Part shown: one piece after another, positions 54,004 through 61,743 of the stretch | How the letters are laid out: every line of letters starts with the position of its first letter | Position numbering within the stretch: position 1 is the stretch's first letter | From: CAIWHR01 sp963809965 | GTDB lineage: Bacteria; Pseudomonadota; Gammaproteobacteria; Burkholderiales; Casimicrobiaceae | DNA: 64,000 bases | NCBI GenBank assembly: GCA_963809965.1 | Contig: CAWELU010000008.1 | Location: 1 to 64,000, forward strand | Direction of reading: 5' to 3' | The notes under the pieces: model-generated | What the model was told of the DNA's origin: nothing | The model's input: the letters and a program-made list of their open reading frames with translations, nothing else | Database searches by the model: none | Made by a program: the position numbers and the translations under genes

Positions 54004-54486
54004 ATGCGTTCCATCCTGTCGCACCGGTCGTTGCGCGCTGCCGTGGCAATGCTCCTCGCGGTCGCCGTCGCGGCGGCAACGCTGAGCGCGAGCATGGTCA
54101 ACGCGCGCGTCACCCCGGACGCGCTCCCCACGGTAGCTCTCGCCGATCTTCCGAAGGAGGCCCGCGAGGTCTACGCGCGCATTGGCGGAGGCGGGCCGTT
54201 CGCCAATGAGTGCGCCGGGTCGCCCCAAGCACGAATAGCTCCCTCTCGGAAGGACGGCGCGCAGCGCCAAGGGTGCTCCTTTGACCGCGATGGCGTCGTC
54301 TTCGGCAATCGCGAGGGGCTGCTGCCGGCCAAGCCGCGCGGGTATTATCACGAGTACACGGTGCGGACCCCCGGCGAGAGAACGCGCGGCGCGCGACGCA
54401 TCGTCTGCGGCGGGCCGGCGACGACCCCCGAAGCCTGCTATTACACCGACGACCATTACCAGTCGTTCCGAAGGATCCGCGAATGA
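54004..54486 (+). CDS. Secreted N1/T1-family ribonuclease with internal insertion
   Basis: 160 residues with a signal peptide (RAAVAMLLAVAVAAATLSAS). The mature enzyme has the barnase/RNase Sa-type core: DGVVFGNREGLLP, YYHEYTVRTPG (catalytic Glu117), RGARRIVCGG (Arg) and TDDHYQSFRRIRE (His151). Between GGGGPF at 61-66 and DRDGVVF at 94 lies a stretch of about 23 extra residues that family members I know do not have. It is either a real loop insertion or an artefact of two compensating indels. The TGA overlaps the ATG of the barstar-like gene. Confidence 0.8.
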   Translation: MRSILSHRSLRAAVAMLLAVAVAAATLSASMVNARVTPDALPTVALADLPKEAREVYARIGGGGPFANECAGSPQARIAPSRKDGAQRQGCSFDRDGVVFGNREGLLPAKPRGYYHEYTVRTPGERTRGARRIVCGGPATTPEACYYTDDHYQSFRRIRE

Positions 54487-54872
54487 AGGTGCCCGACCTG
54501 AACGACCTGGAAATCGCCGGCGTTCATGCGTGGTCGGGAGACCCGCACGCGCTTTCGACCGCGGCAGCAACGGCAAAGCTTCGGTTCTTCACCGCGGATC
54601 TCAAGGGCGTCGACAGCAAGGCCGAGTTGCTTGCTGCGACGGCCAAGGGATTGAAGCTCCCCGCGCACTTCGGCAACAACTGGGACGCGCTCGCCGATTC
54701 GGTCGAGGACGGCGACTGGCTGGGCAAGAGCGGCTGCGTGATCGCGCTCGTCCACACGGGTGGTTACCGAAAGGCGCACGGCGTCGACTGGACGACATTC
54801 GAGGACATCCTCGCCGAGGCCTCCGACTACTGGCGCGAGCGGCACAAGCCGTTCTGGGTGTTCGTGAGCTGA
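54483..54872 (+). CDS. Barstar-like ribonuclease inhibitor
   Basis: 129 residues, overlapping the RNase stop by ATGA. FFTADLKGVDSKAELLAATA, LPAHFGNNWDALADSVEDGD and the C-terminal WRERHKPFWVFVS are barstar-family features; the acidic helix around NNWDALADS blocks the RNase active site in barstar. It has no signal peptide, so it would protect the cytoplasm while the RNase is exported. Confidence 0.85.
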   Translation: MKVPDLNDLEIAGVHAWSGDPHALSTAAATAKLRFFTADLKGVDSKAELLAATAKGLKLPAHFGNNWDALADSVEDGDWLGKSGCVIALVHTGGYRKAHGVDWTTFEDILAEASDYWRERHKPFWVFVS

Positions 54873-54945
54873 AGCCCTCCGCGACGGCCGCATGCCGTGT
54901 CCATCCGGCGCCGCCACCTGTCACCCGCCGGGCAAGGCTCACGAC

Positions 54946-55412
54946 GTGCCCCACAAGATTCCCGTTTCGACGCTGGTGCTGGTCTACACGCGCGACCTGC
55001 GCGTGCTGCTGATCGAGCGCGCCGACGCACCGGGCTACTGGCAATCGGTGACCGGCAGCCAGGAGCCCGGCGAAACGCTCGCCGAAACGGCGACGCGCGA
55101 GCTGCGCGAAGAAACCGGCATCGACGCCGAAGCCTACGGCGGCGTCATCGACTGGAAGCACTCGCAACGTTTACGAGATCTACCCGCGCTGGCGCAGCCG
55201 CTACGCTCCGGGCGTCACGCACAATACCGAGCACGTGTTCGCGCTCGAACTGCCCGCGCCGGTTCCCGTGCGGCTCGATCCACGCGAGCATCGCGTCGCA
55301 TCTGTGGCTGCCGTGGCAGGAGGCGGCCGCCAAGTGCTTCTCGTGGTCGAATCGCGACGCGATCGAGATGCTCGCCAAGCGAGTGACGTCCGAACCAAGG
55401 AGACAGGCATGA
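54946..55412 (+). CDS. nudB: Dihydroneopterin triphosphate diphosphatase (NUDIX, two frameshifts)
   Basis: About 155 residues from the GTG at 54946 (AAGG upstream). The NUDIX box is intact: GSQEPGETLAETATRELREE followed by TGID. After shifts near 55163 and 55290 the NudB-type end follows: VYEIYPRWRSRYAPGVTHNT, LELPAPVPVRL, WLPWQEAAAKCFSWSNRDA. NudB hydrolyses dihydroneopterin triphosphate early in folate synthesis. Position just after aspS is typical for betaproteobacteria, here with the RNase-barstar pair inserted between. Confidence 0.85.
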
Positions 55413-56168
55413 GAGTTCCGCGCGCTCATTCCGATGCGTCCGTTCGCCCGGGTCGCCGGTGCAGCGTGGCGCCGCGTTCGCATCGGTGCTGATCGCGTCG
55501 GTGGCACTGGCACAGGTTCCCGCCACCGCCGGAGGTTCCGACGGTCGCCGTGAGCGCTTCCGCGACGACAAGCCTCGCGAACGATCGCGTGCAGGCGTGG
55601 CTGCGGGCCGAGGCCGACAACGCGAACCCCGCCAGCGGCAGCGGCCCAGGTGAACACCACCGTCGCGCGGGCCCTCTCGCGCATTCGCACGGTCGCCGCG
55701 GTCAAGGCGGCCACGTCCGGCTACTCGACGCAGCAGATCGTGGAAAAGGGCAAGCCGACACGCTGGCGCGTCACGCAGTCGATCACGCTCGACAGCGGCG
55801 ATTTCAGCGCCGTCGCCACGCTGATCGGCCGGCTGCAGGAGGAAGATGGGCTGCTGCTCTCGGGGATGAACTTCTCGGTGACCGATGAAGCACGAGCCAA
55901 GGCGGAAGACGCCGTTACGCAGCAAGCGATCCGCGCCTGGCAGGAACGGGCGCAGGCAGCCGCTCGCGGACTGGGGTTTCCCGGATGGCGCCCGGGCCGC
56001 GTGACGGTTCAGAGCGGGGGTCGCGCGATGCCGATGTATCGGGCCGCGGCGGCCGAGGCGTTTGCCGGCGCGCCGCCCGTGCCCGTCGAAGCAGGCACGT
56101 CGGAGATCACCGTCACCGTCACCGGGGACGCCGTACTCGAATCGGCGCGGCCGCCCGCACCACGATAA
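55409..56168 (+). CDS. SIMPL (DUF541) periplasmic protein (about three frameshifts)
   Basis: About 253 residues from an ATG that overlaps the nudB stop and has AAGGAG upstream. Read through shifts near 55430-55460, 55545 and 55640, it has a signal peptide (FASVLIASVALAQVPATAGG), the SIMPL start VSASATTSLANDRVQAWLRA, VKAATSGYSTQQIVEKG, ITLDSGDFSAVATLIGRLQE and a C-terminal VTVTGDAVLE strand. The family is periplasmic or surface-bound with unclear roles. It converges on fumC. Confidence 0.78.
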
Positions 56169-56231
56169 GCCACGCACGGCGCCCTGACCGGTGCGAAGCG
56201 GGCGCCGAGTACCGATCGAGCGCGGCGACCG

Positions 56232-57636
56232 TCAACTCCCGGGCCGCACCATCCGCTCGGGCCGCACCCAAGCATCGAAATCTTCCGCACTGACGTAGCC
56301 AAGCGCGAGCGCGGCTGCGCGCAGCGTCGTCCCCTCGTGGTGCGCCTTCTTGGCGATTGCGGCAGCCTTGTCGTAGCCGATGTGCGGCGACAGCGCTGTT
56401 ACCAGCATCAAGGAGCGCCCCAGCAGCTCGTCGATGCGCGCGCGATTCGCCTCGATCCCGCGTGCGCAGTGGGCGTCGAAGCTCGTCATGCCGTCCGCGA
56501 GCAGGCGGATGCTCTGCAGCACGTTGTGGATGATGAGAGGCCGATAGACGTTGAGCTCGAAGTTGCCCGAGGCGCCACCGATCCCGACCGCAACGTCGTT
56601 GCCCATTACCTGCGCTGCGAGCATCGTCAGCGCCTCGCACTGCGTCGGATTGACCTTGCCGGGCATGATCGAGCTTCCGGGCTCGTTCTCTGGAATTGTC
56701 AGCTCTCCCAGCCCCGAGCGGGGACCGCTCGCGAGCCAGCGTATGTCATTGGCGATCTTGAAGAGCACGACCGCGAGCGTCCGCAGCGCGCCGTGCAGAT
56801 TGACGAGCGCATCGGCGGCACCCATCGCTTCGAACTTGCTGGGTGCGCTCACGAAGGGCAAGCCGGTGACCGCCGCGATCTCGGTGGCGACCTCCGCACC
56901 GAATGCGGGATGAGTGTTGAGCCCCGTGCCCGACTGCCGTGCCTCCCTGTGCCAGCTCCAGTACATGCGGCAGCGCTGCCTCGACGTGCCGCGCCGCATG
57001 GGCGAGCTGCGCGACGTAGCCCGAGAATTCCTGGCCGAGCGTCAGCGGCGTCGCATCCTGCAGGTGCGTCCGGCCGATCTTGACGATGCCGTCGAACGCC
57101 GCGGCCTTGTCGGAAAGCGTGGCTGCCAGCGCGCGCAGCGCGGGCAGCAACCGCTGCGTTGTCGCCTCGGCTGCAGCGATGTTCATCGCGGTGGGGAAGA
57201 CGTCGTTCGACGACTGGCCGCGATTGACGTCGTCGTTCGGGTGCACGAGCCGGCCCTCGCCGCGCGGCCCGCCGAGCAGTTCCGAGGCGCGGTTGGCGAG
57301 CACCTCGTTCACGTTCATGTTGGTCTGCGTACCGGAGCCGGTCTGCCAGACCGCGAGCGGAAACTCGGCAGCATGGCGGCCCGCGAGCGCCTCGTCGGCC
57401 GCAGCGGCAATCGCGTCGGCGATCTCCTGCGCTAGCACGCCAAGCCTCGCATTGACGTGCGCGGCGGCACGCTTGACGATCAGCAGCGCGCGGATCAATT
57501 CCGGGGCCATCCTCTCGCTCGAGATCCGGAAATGGTGGAGCGAGCGCTGGGTCTGCGCACCCCACAGCCGATCCGCTGGCACCTCGATCGTGCCGAATGC
57601 GTCGCGCTCGAGACGAGTCCCGTTGTCCGCCATCAT
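56232..57636 (-). CDS. fumC: Fumarate hydratase, class II (one frameshift)
   Basis: About 467 residues; the iron-independent fumarase of the citric acid cycle. Blocks: DAFGTIEVPADRLWGAQTQR, WQTGSGTQTNMNVNEVLANR, HPNDDVNRGQSSNDVFPTAM, KIGRTHLQDATPLTLGQEFS, and the signature GSSIMPGKVNP with its catalytic Ser loop. One extra G near 56937 (between GGTAVG and TGLNTHPAFGAEVA) splits the frames. The start is the ATG pair at 57636/57633 with GGGAG upstream. Confidence 0.93.
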
Positions 57637-57700
57637 CGAACTCCCACGCCTGCGCTTCGTTGGCCCGGTGCACCAGCCATCGGCACACAGGGCTCGCCAA

Positions 57701-57725
57701 GAAGAAAGGGCGCCCGCAGGCGCCC
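57701..57725 (-). terminator. Intrinsic terminator of pnp
   Basis: On the minus strand GGGCGCC-TGCG-GGCGCCC forms a perfect 7-bp stem followed by TTTCTTCTT, 24 bases after the pnp stop. It separates pnp from fumC, which is read in the same direction. Confidence 0.8.
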
Positions 57726-57749
57726 CGTCTCCGCCACGCTGACGCGAGT

Positions 57750-59880
57750 CTACGCCGCGGTCGTGGGCTCCGGCGAGGCCGGCGTCGGGGGCGCCTCGTC
57801 CGCTGCCGCCTTCATCGACAACCGCAGCCGACCCTTGTCGTCGGCCTCGAGCACCTTGACGCGGACCACCTGGCCTTCCTTCACGTAGTCGGAGACCTGG
57901 TTGACGCGCTCCTTCGCGATCTGCGAGATGTGCAGCAGGCCATCCTTGCCCGGCAACACCTGGACAATCGCGCCGAAGTCGAGCAGGCGGAGCACCGTGC
58001 CCTCGTAGATGCGGCCCACTTCCACTTCGGCCGTGATGTCCTCGATCCGCTTGCGCGCGACGTTGCACGCATCCGCGTTGACGGACGCAATCGTGATCGT
58101 GCCGTCATCCTGGATGTCGATCGTCGTGCCGGTCTCCTCGGTCAGCGCGCGAATCACCGCGCCGCCCTTCCCGATCACGTCGCGGATCTTCTCCGGATTG
58201 ATCTTGAAGCTCATCATCCGCGGCGCGTGCTGCGAGACCTCGGTGCGCGCGTGCGGCAGCGCCTCCTGCATCAGCTTCAGGATGTGCAGGCGGCCCTCGC
58301 GCGCCTGCGAGAGCGCGACCGCCATGATCTCCTTGGTGATCCCCTGGATCTTGATGTCCATTTGCAGCGCGGTCACCCCGCGATCGGTGCCGGCGACCTT
58401 GAAGTCCATGTCGCCCAGATGATCCTCGTCGCCCAGGATGTCGGTCAGCACCGCGAAGCGGTTGCCCTCCTTGATGAGGCCCATGGCGATGCCGGCAACG
58501 TGCGCCTTCGTGGGCACGCCCGCGTCCATCAGCGCGAGGCTGGCGCCGCACACCGAAGCCATCGACGAACTGCCGTTCGATTCGGTGATCTCGGAAACCA
58601 CGCGCATCGAATACGCGAATTCCTCGCCCGTCGGCAGCACCGCGATCAGCGCGCGCTTCGCCAGCCGCCCGTGGCCGATTTCGCGGCGCTTGGGCGAGCC
58701 GACGCGGCCGGTCTCGCCGGTCGCATACGGCGGCATGTTGTAGTGGAACATGAAGCGGTCCGTGTACTCGCCCATCAGCGCATCGATCCGCTGCTCGTCG
58801 CGCGCAGTGCCCAGCGTCGCCACGACGATTGCCTGCGTCTCGCCCCGGGTGAACAGCGCCGAGCCGTGCGTGCGGGGAAGGACCCCGGTGCGGATCGAGA
58901 TCGGCCGCACGGTGCGCGTGTCACGGCTGTCGATCCGCGGCTCGCCGGAGAGGATCTGGTTGCGGACGATCTTCGCTTCGAGCTCGAACACGAAGTTGTT
59001 CACCTGATTCGCATAACCGGAGGGCGCGTCGGCCGGGATGCACTCGGCGCCGACCTTCGCATAGATCTCCTTCAGCCGCTGTTGGCGCGCCTGCTTGGAG
59101 CGAAGCTGATAGGCCTCCCGCAGCGCGCCCTCGGCAATCGCCGTCACGCGGGTCGATCATCGCTTCGTCCTTGGCCGGCGGCTGCCAGTCCCAAAGCGGC
59201 TTTCCGGCCGCTTCGGTCAACTCGTGGATCATGTTGATCGCCGCCTGCTGTTGCTGGTGGCCGAAGACGACCGCACCGAGCATCACCTCCTCGGGCAACT
59301 CGTTCGCCTCGGATTCGACCATCAGCACCGCCGCTTCGGTGCCGGCGACCACCAGGTTGAGCGCCGACGTGGCAAGCTCGGTCTTGGTGGGATTGAGCAC
59401 GTACTGGCCGTCGACGTAACCGACGCGCGCAGCGCCGATCGGCCCGTTGAACGGCACACCCGAAAGCATCAACGCCGCCGACGCGCCGATCATCGCCGGG
59501 ATATCCGGATCGATTTCCGGATCGACCGACATCACCGTCGCGACGATCTGCACCTCGTTGTAGAAGCCGTCGGGAAACAGCGGCCGGATCGGCCGGTCGA
59601 TCAGCCGGCAGGTCAGCGTTTCCTTTTCCGAAGGACGGCCCTCGCGGCGGAAGAATCCGCCGGGGATCTTGCCGGCGGCGTAGGTCTTTTCCTGGTAATC
59701 GACGGTCAGCGGAAAGAAATCCTGGCCGGCCTTGGCTTCCTGCCGCACCACCGCCGTGACGAGCACGACGGTGTCGTCGAGACTCGCCATCACGGCGCCG
59801 CCGGCCTGGCGGGCAATCTCGCCGGTTTCGAGCGTCAGCGTATGGCGGCCGTAGGGAATCGTCTTCTTGATGGGGTTCAC
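57750..59880 (-). CDS. pnp: Polynucleotide phosphorylase (one frameshift)
   Basis: About 709 residues; a 3'-5' phosphorolytic RNase of the degradosome. Two RNase PH domains (first with TVDYQEKTYAAGKIPGGFFR, second with the active-site region SDVSVCGASLALMDAG-like SMASVCGASLALMDAGV) are joined by an alpha-helical linker and followed by a KH domain (IRDVIGKGGAVIRALTEETG) and an S1 domain (GTVLRLLDFGAIVQVLPGKDG). One extra C near 59150 shifts the frame. I use the GTG at 59880, with GAGG seven bases upstream. A strong hairpin precedes it. Confidence 0.94.
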
Positions 59881-59907
59881 TTGGGTTCCTCGATTGTGCA
59901 AATGACA

Positions 59908-59934
59908 ATGGCCGCGCACATCAGGCGCGGCCAT
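59908..59934 (-). promoter_or_regulatory. Leader hairpin of pnp
   Basis: ATGGCCGCGC (59908-59917) and GCGCGGCCAT (59925-59934) are perfect inverted repeats around seven bases, 28 bases ahead of the pnp GTG in the transcript from rpsO. In E. coli the pnp leader forms an RNase III-cleaved stem used for autoregulation; a similar role here is inferred from position. Confidence 0.6.
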
Positions 59935-60061
59935 CGGCGGGGTCGTCAGATGGGCAGCCTTGCGGGCTGCGCGTGCATTCGCGGCTCGTGGCGACGCATC
60001 GTTCGTCCGCTGGCGCGAAGGGAATGCGTCGGTGATGCCGGCTCGAAGGTCCCGGGCTCGC

Positions 60062-60331
60062 TTACTTGCGCAGCCCGAGTTTCTCGATCAGGGTTCGGTA
60101 GCTGTCCGCGTTGCGGGACTTGAGATAGTCGAGCAGCTTGCGGCGTCGGGACACCATCCGCAGCAATCCGCGCCGCGAGTGGTGGTCTTTCACGTTGGCC
60201 TTGAAATGGTCGTTGAGGCCATTGATGCGGGCGGTCAGCAGTGCGACCTGCACTTCCGGCGAACCGGTGTCGCCCCTGCCCCGCTGGTGATCGGCGATGA
60301 CCTTCGCCTTTTCCTGCACGGTGACTGCCAT
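60062..60331 (-). CDS. rpsO: 30S ribosomal protein S15
   Basis: 89 residues, full length for S15. TGSPEVQVALLTARINGLND and HSRRGLLRMVSRRRKLLDYL are the 16S rRNA-binding core. AAAAGGACC stands before the ATG. It is read from the promoter at 60381-60410 and probably continues into pnp. Confidence 0.97.
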   Translation of the reverse strand: MAVTVQEKAKVIADHQRGRGDTGSPEVQVALLTARINGLNDHFKANVKDHHSRRGLLRMVSRRRKLLDYLKSRNADSYRTLIEKLGLRK

Positions 60332-60380
60332 TGCGGTGGTCCTTTTCTCTCGGTTCGTCGTCGCGTCAACAAAGACTAAA

Positions 60381-60410
60381 ATTATAACTCGAAAAATGCT
60401 TAGTATTCAA
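60381..60410 (-). promoter_or_regulatory. Sigma-70 promoter of rpsO-pnp
   Basis: On the minus strand TTGAAT (60410-60405) and TATAAT (60386-60381) are separated by 18 bases, in the only AT-rich patch of the cluster. The -35 box overlaps the truB stop codon, so rpsO-pnp can be read independently of infB-rbfA-truB. Confidence 0.8.
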
Positions 60411-61357
60411 GCGCTAAACCGGCAGCGCCCGGTGGATCGCCCCGGCGCGGCGGTCATGTCCCGCGGCGGCGCATCCGCGCGCACCAGACGCACGGCGCGC
60501 AGGAGATTGCCGGGCTCGACCTCGACCACGCCCACGAAGCGCCCCAGCGGCCCGTAGCACCGATGCCGCCCCGTGCGACCACCGGATGCGGCCGCCACGG
60601 CTCTTCCCTCGACGAGGCTCCGCGCCTGTTGGGCGTCGACGTCCAGTCGCGGCAATCCCGCAAGCGGCGCATCGACGGGCAAGAGCCGCGCGTCACGCGC
60701 GTCCTGGTCCATTGCTTCCAACGCTTCGAGCGTCACCGCGCCATCCAGCATGAACGGCCCGCTCGCCGTTCGTTCGAGGGCCGCGAGATGCGCGCAACTC
60801 CCGACCGCGATCGCCAGGTCTTCCGCCAACGTGCGGATGTACGTGCCCTTGCCGCATGCGACGCGAAGCACGACGACCGGCAGCGCCCATTCGACGATCT
60901 CGATCGCTTCGATCTCGATCTCGCGCGGCACGCGGGGGATTTCGACGCCGGCCCGGGCATACTCGTAGAAGGCCCGTCCCTGGTGCTTGAGCGCCGCATG
61001 GCGCGGCGGCAGCTGCAGCGTCCGGCCGAGGAAGCGCGGAAGCGCCGCTTCGAACTCGGCACGCGAGAACGCCACCGGACATTCGCGGATCGTCTCGCCC
61101 TCCTCGTCGCCGGTCGCCGTCGCCCGACCAAAGTTCACGGTCGCAACGTATTCCTTGCGCGCGTCGAGCAACATCTGCGCGAACTTGGTCGCCTCGCCGA
61201 AGCACAGCGGCAGCAGGCCAGACGCCAGCGGATCGAGCGTGCCGGTGTGTCCCGCCTTTTCCGCGGCAAAGATCCGCTTCGCGCGCTGCAGGACAGCGTT
61301 CGACGAGAGTCCGGGCGACTTGTCGAGCAGCAGGACTCCGTCGACCCGCCGGCGCAT
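60407..61357 (-). CDS. truB: tRNA pseudouridine(55) synthase
   Basis: 316 residues. DGVLLLDKSPGLSSNAVLQR opens the catalytic domain; the catalytic Asp is in GHTGTLDPLASGLLP. The PRYSALK-type loop appears as PPRHAALKHQGRAFYEYAR. A C-terminal PUA-like region follows. It modifies U55 in the T loop of tRNAs. Start at 61357, three bases after rbfA. Confidence 0.95.
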   Translation of the reverse strand: MRRRVDGVLLLDKSPGLSSNAVLQRAKRIFAAEKAGHTGTLDPLASGLLPLCFGEATKFAQMLLDARKEYVATVNFGRATATGDEEGETIRECPVAFSRAEFEAALPRFLGRTLQLPPRHAALKHQGRAFYEYARAGVEIPRVPREIEIEAIEIVEWALPVVVLRVACGKGTYIRTLAEDLAIAVGSCAHLAALERTASGPFMLDGAVTLEALEAMDQDARDARLLPVDAPLAGLPRLDVDAQQARSLVEGRAVAAASGGRTGRHRCYGPLGRFVGVVEVEPGNLLRAVRLVRADAPPRDMTAAPGRSTGRCRFSA

Positions 61358-61360
61358 CGG

Positions 61361-61729
61361 CTACGACGGGTGCTTGCGATCCTCGGCGATCGCGTCGTCG
61401 ATCAACTGCGAGAGCTTCATGCCGGACTCGATCGAATCGTCGTAGGCGAAGTGGAGCTGGGGCACCGAGTACAGCTTGAGGCGATGCGAAAGCTCGGTGC
61501 GCAGAAAGCCGGCAGTGTGCTGCAGCGCCTGCACCGCCTCGTCCGCATGGTCGCGACCGGCCAGGTGGGTGACGAACACCCTGGCATGCGACAGGTCCGG
61601 CGAAACCTCGACGCCCGTGACCGTCACCCGCCCCACGCGCGGATCCTTGACCTCCTCGCGCAGAAGCTCGGCGAGCTCGCGCTGGATCTGGTCCCCGACG
61701 CGTTGCGCCCGTTGCGAATGCCTCTTCAC
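61361..61729 (-). CDS. rbfA: Ribosome-binding factor A
   Basis: 122 residues from a GTG at 61729 (AAGGGCGG upstream). The KH-like fold is visible in RVGDQIQRELAELLREEVKD, VTVTGVEVSPDLSHARVFVT and the C-terminal LHFAYDDSIESGMKL. It matures the 16S rRNA 5' end in the 30S subunit. It lies 14 bases after infB. Confidence 0.93.
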   Translation of the reverse strand: MKRHSQRAQRVGDQIQRELAELLREEVKDPRVGRVTVTGVEVSPDLSHARVFVTHLAGRDHADEAVQALQHTAGFLRTELSHRLKLYSVPQLHFAYDDSIESGMKLSQLIDDAIAEDRKHPS

Positions 61730-61743
61730 CGCCCGCCCTTTTC

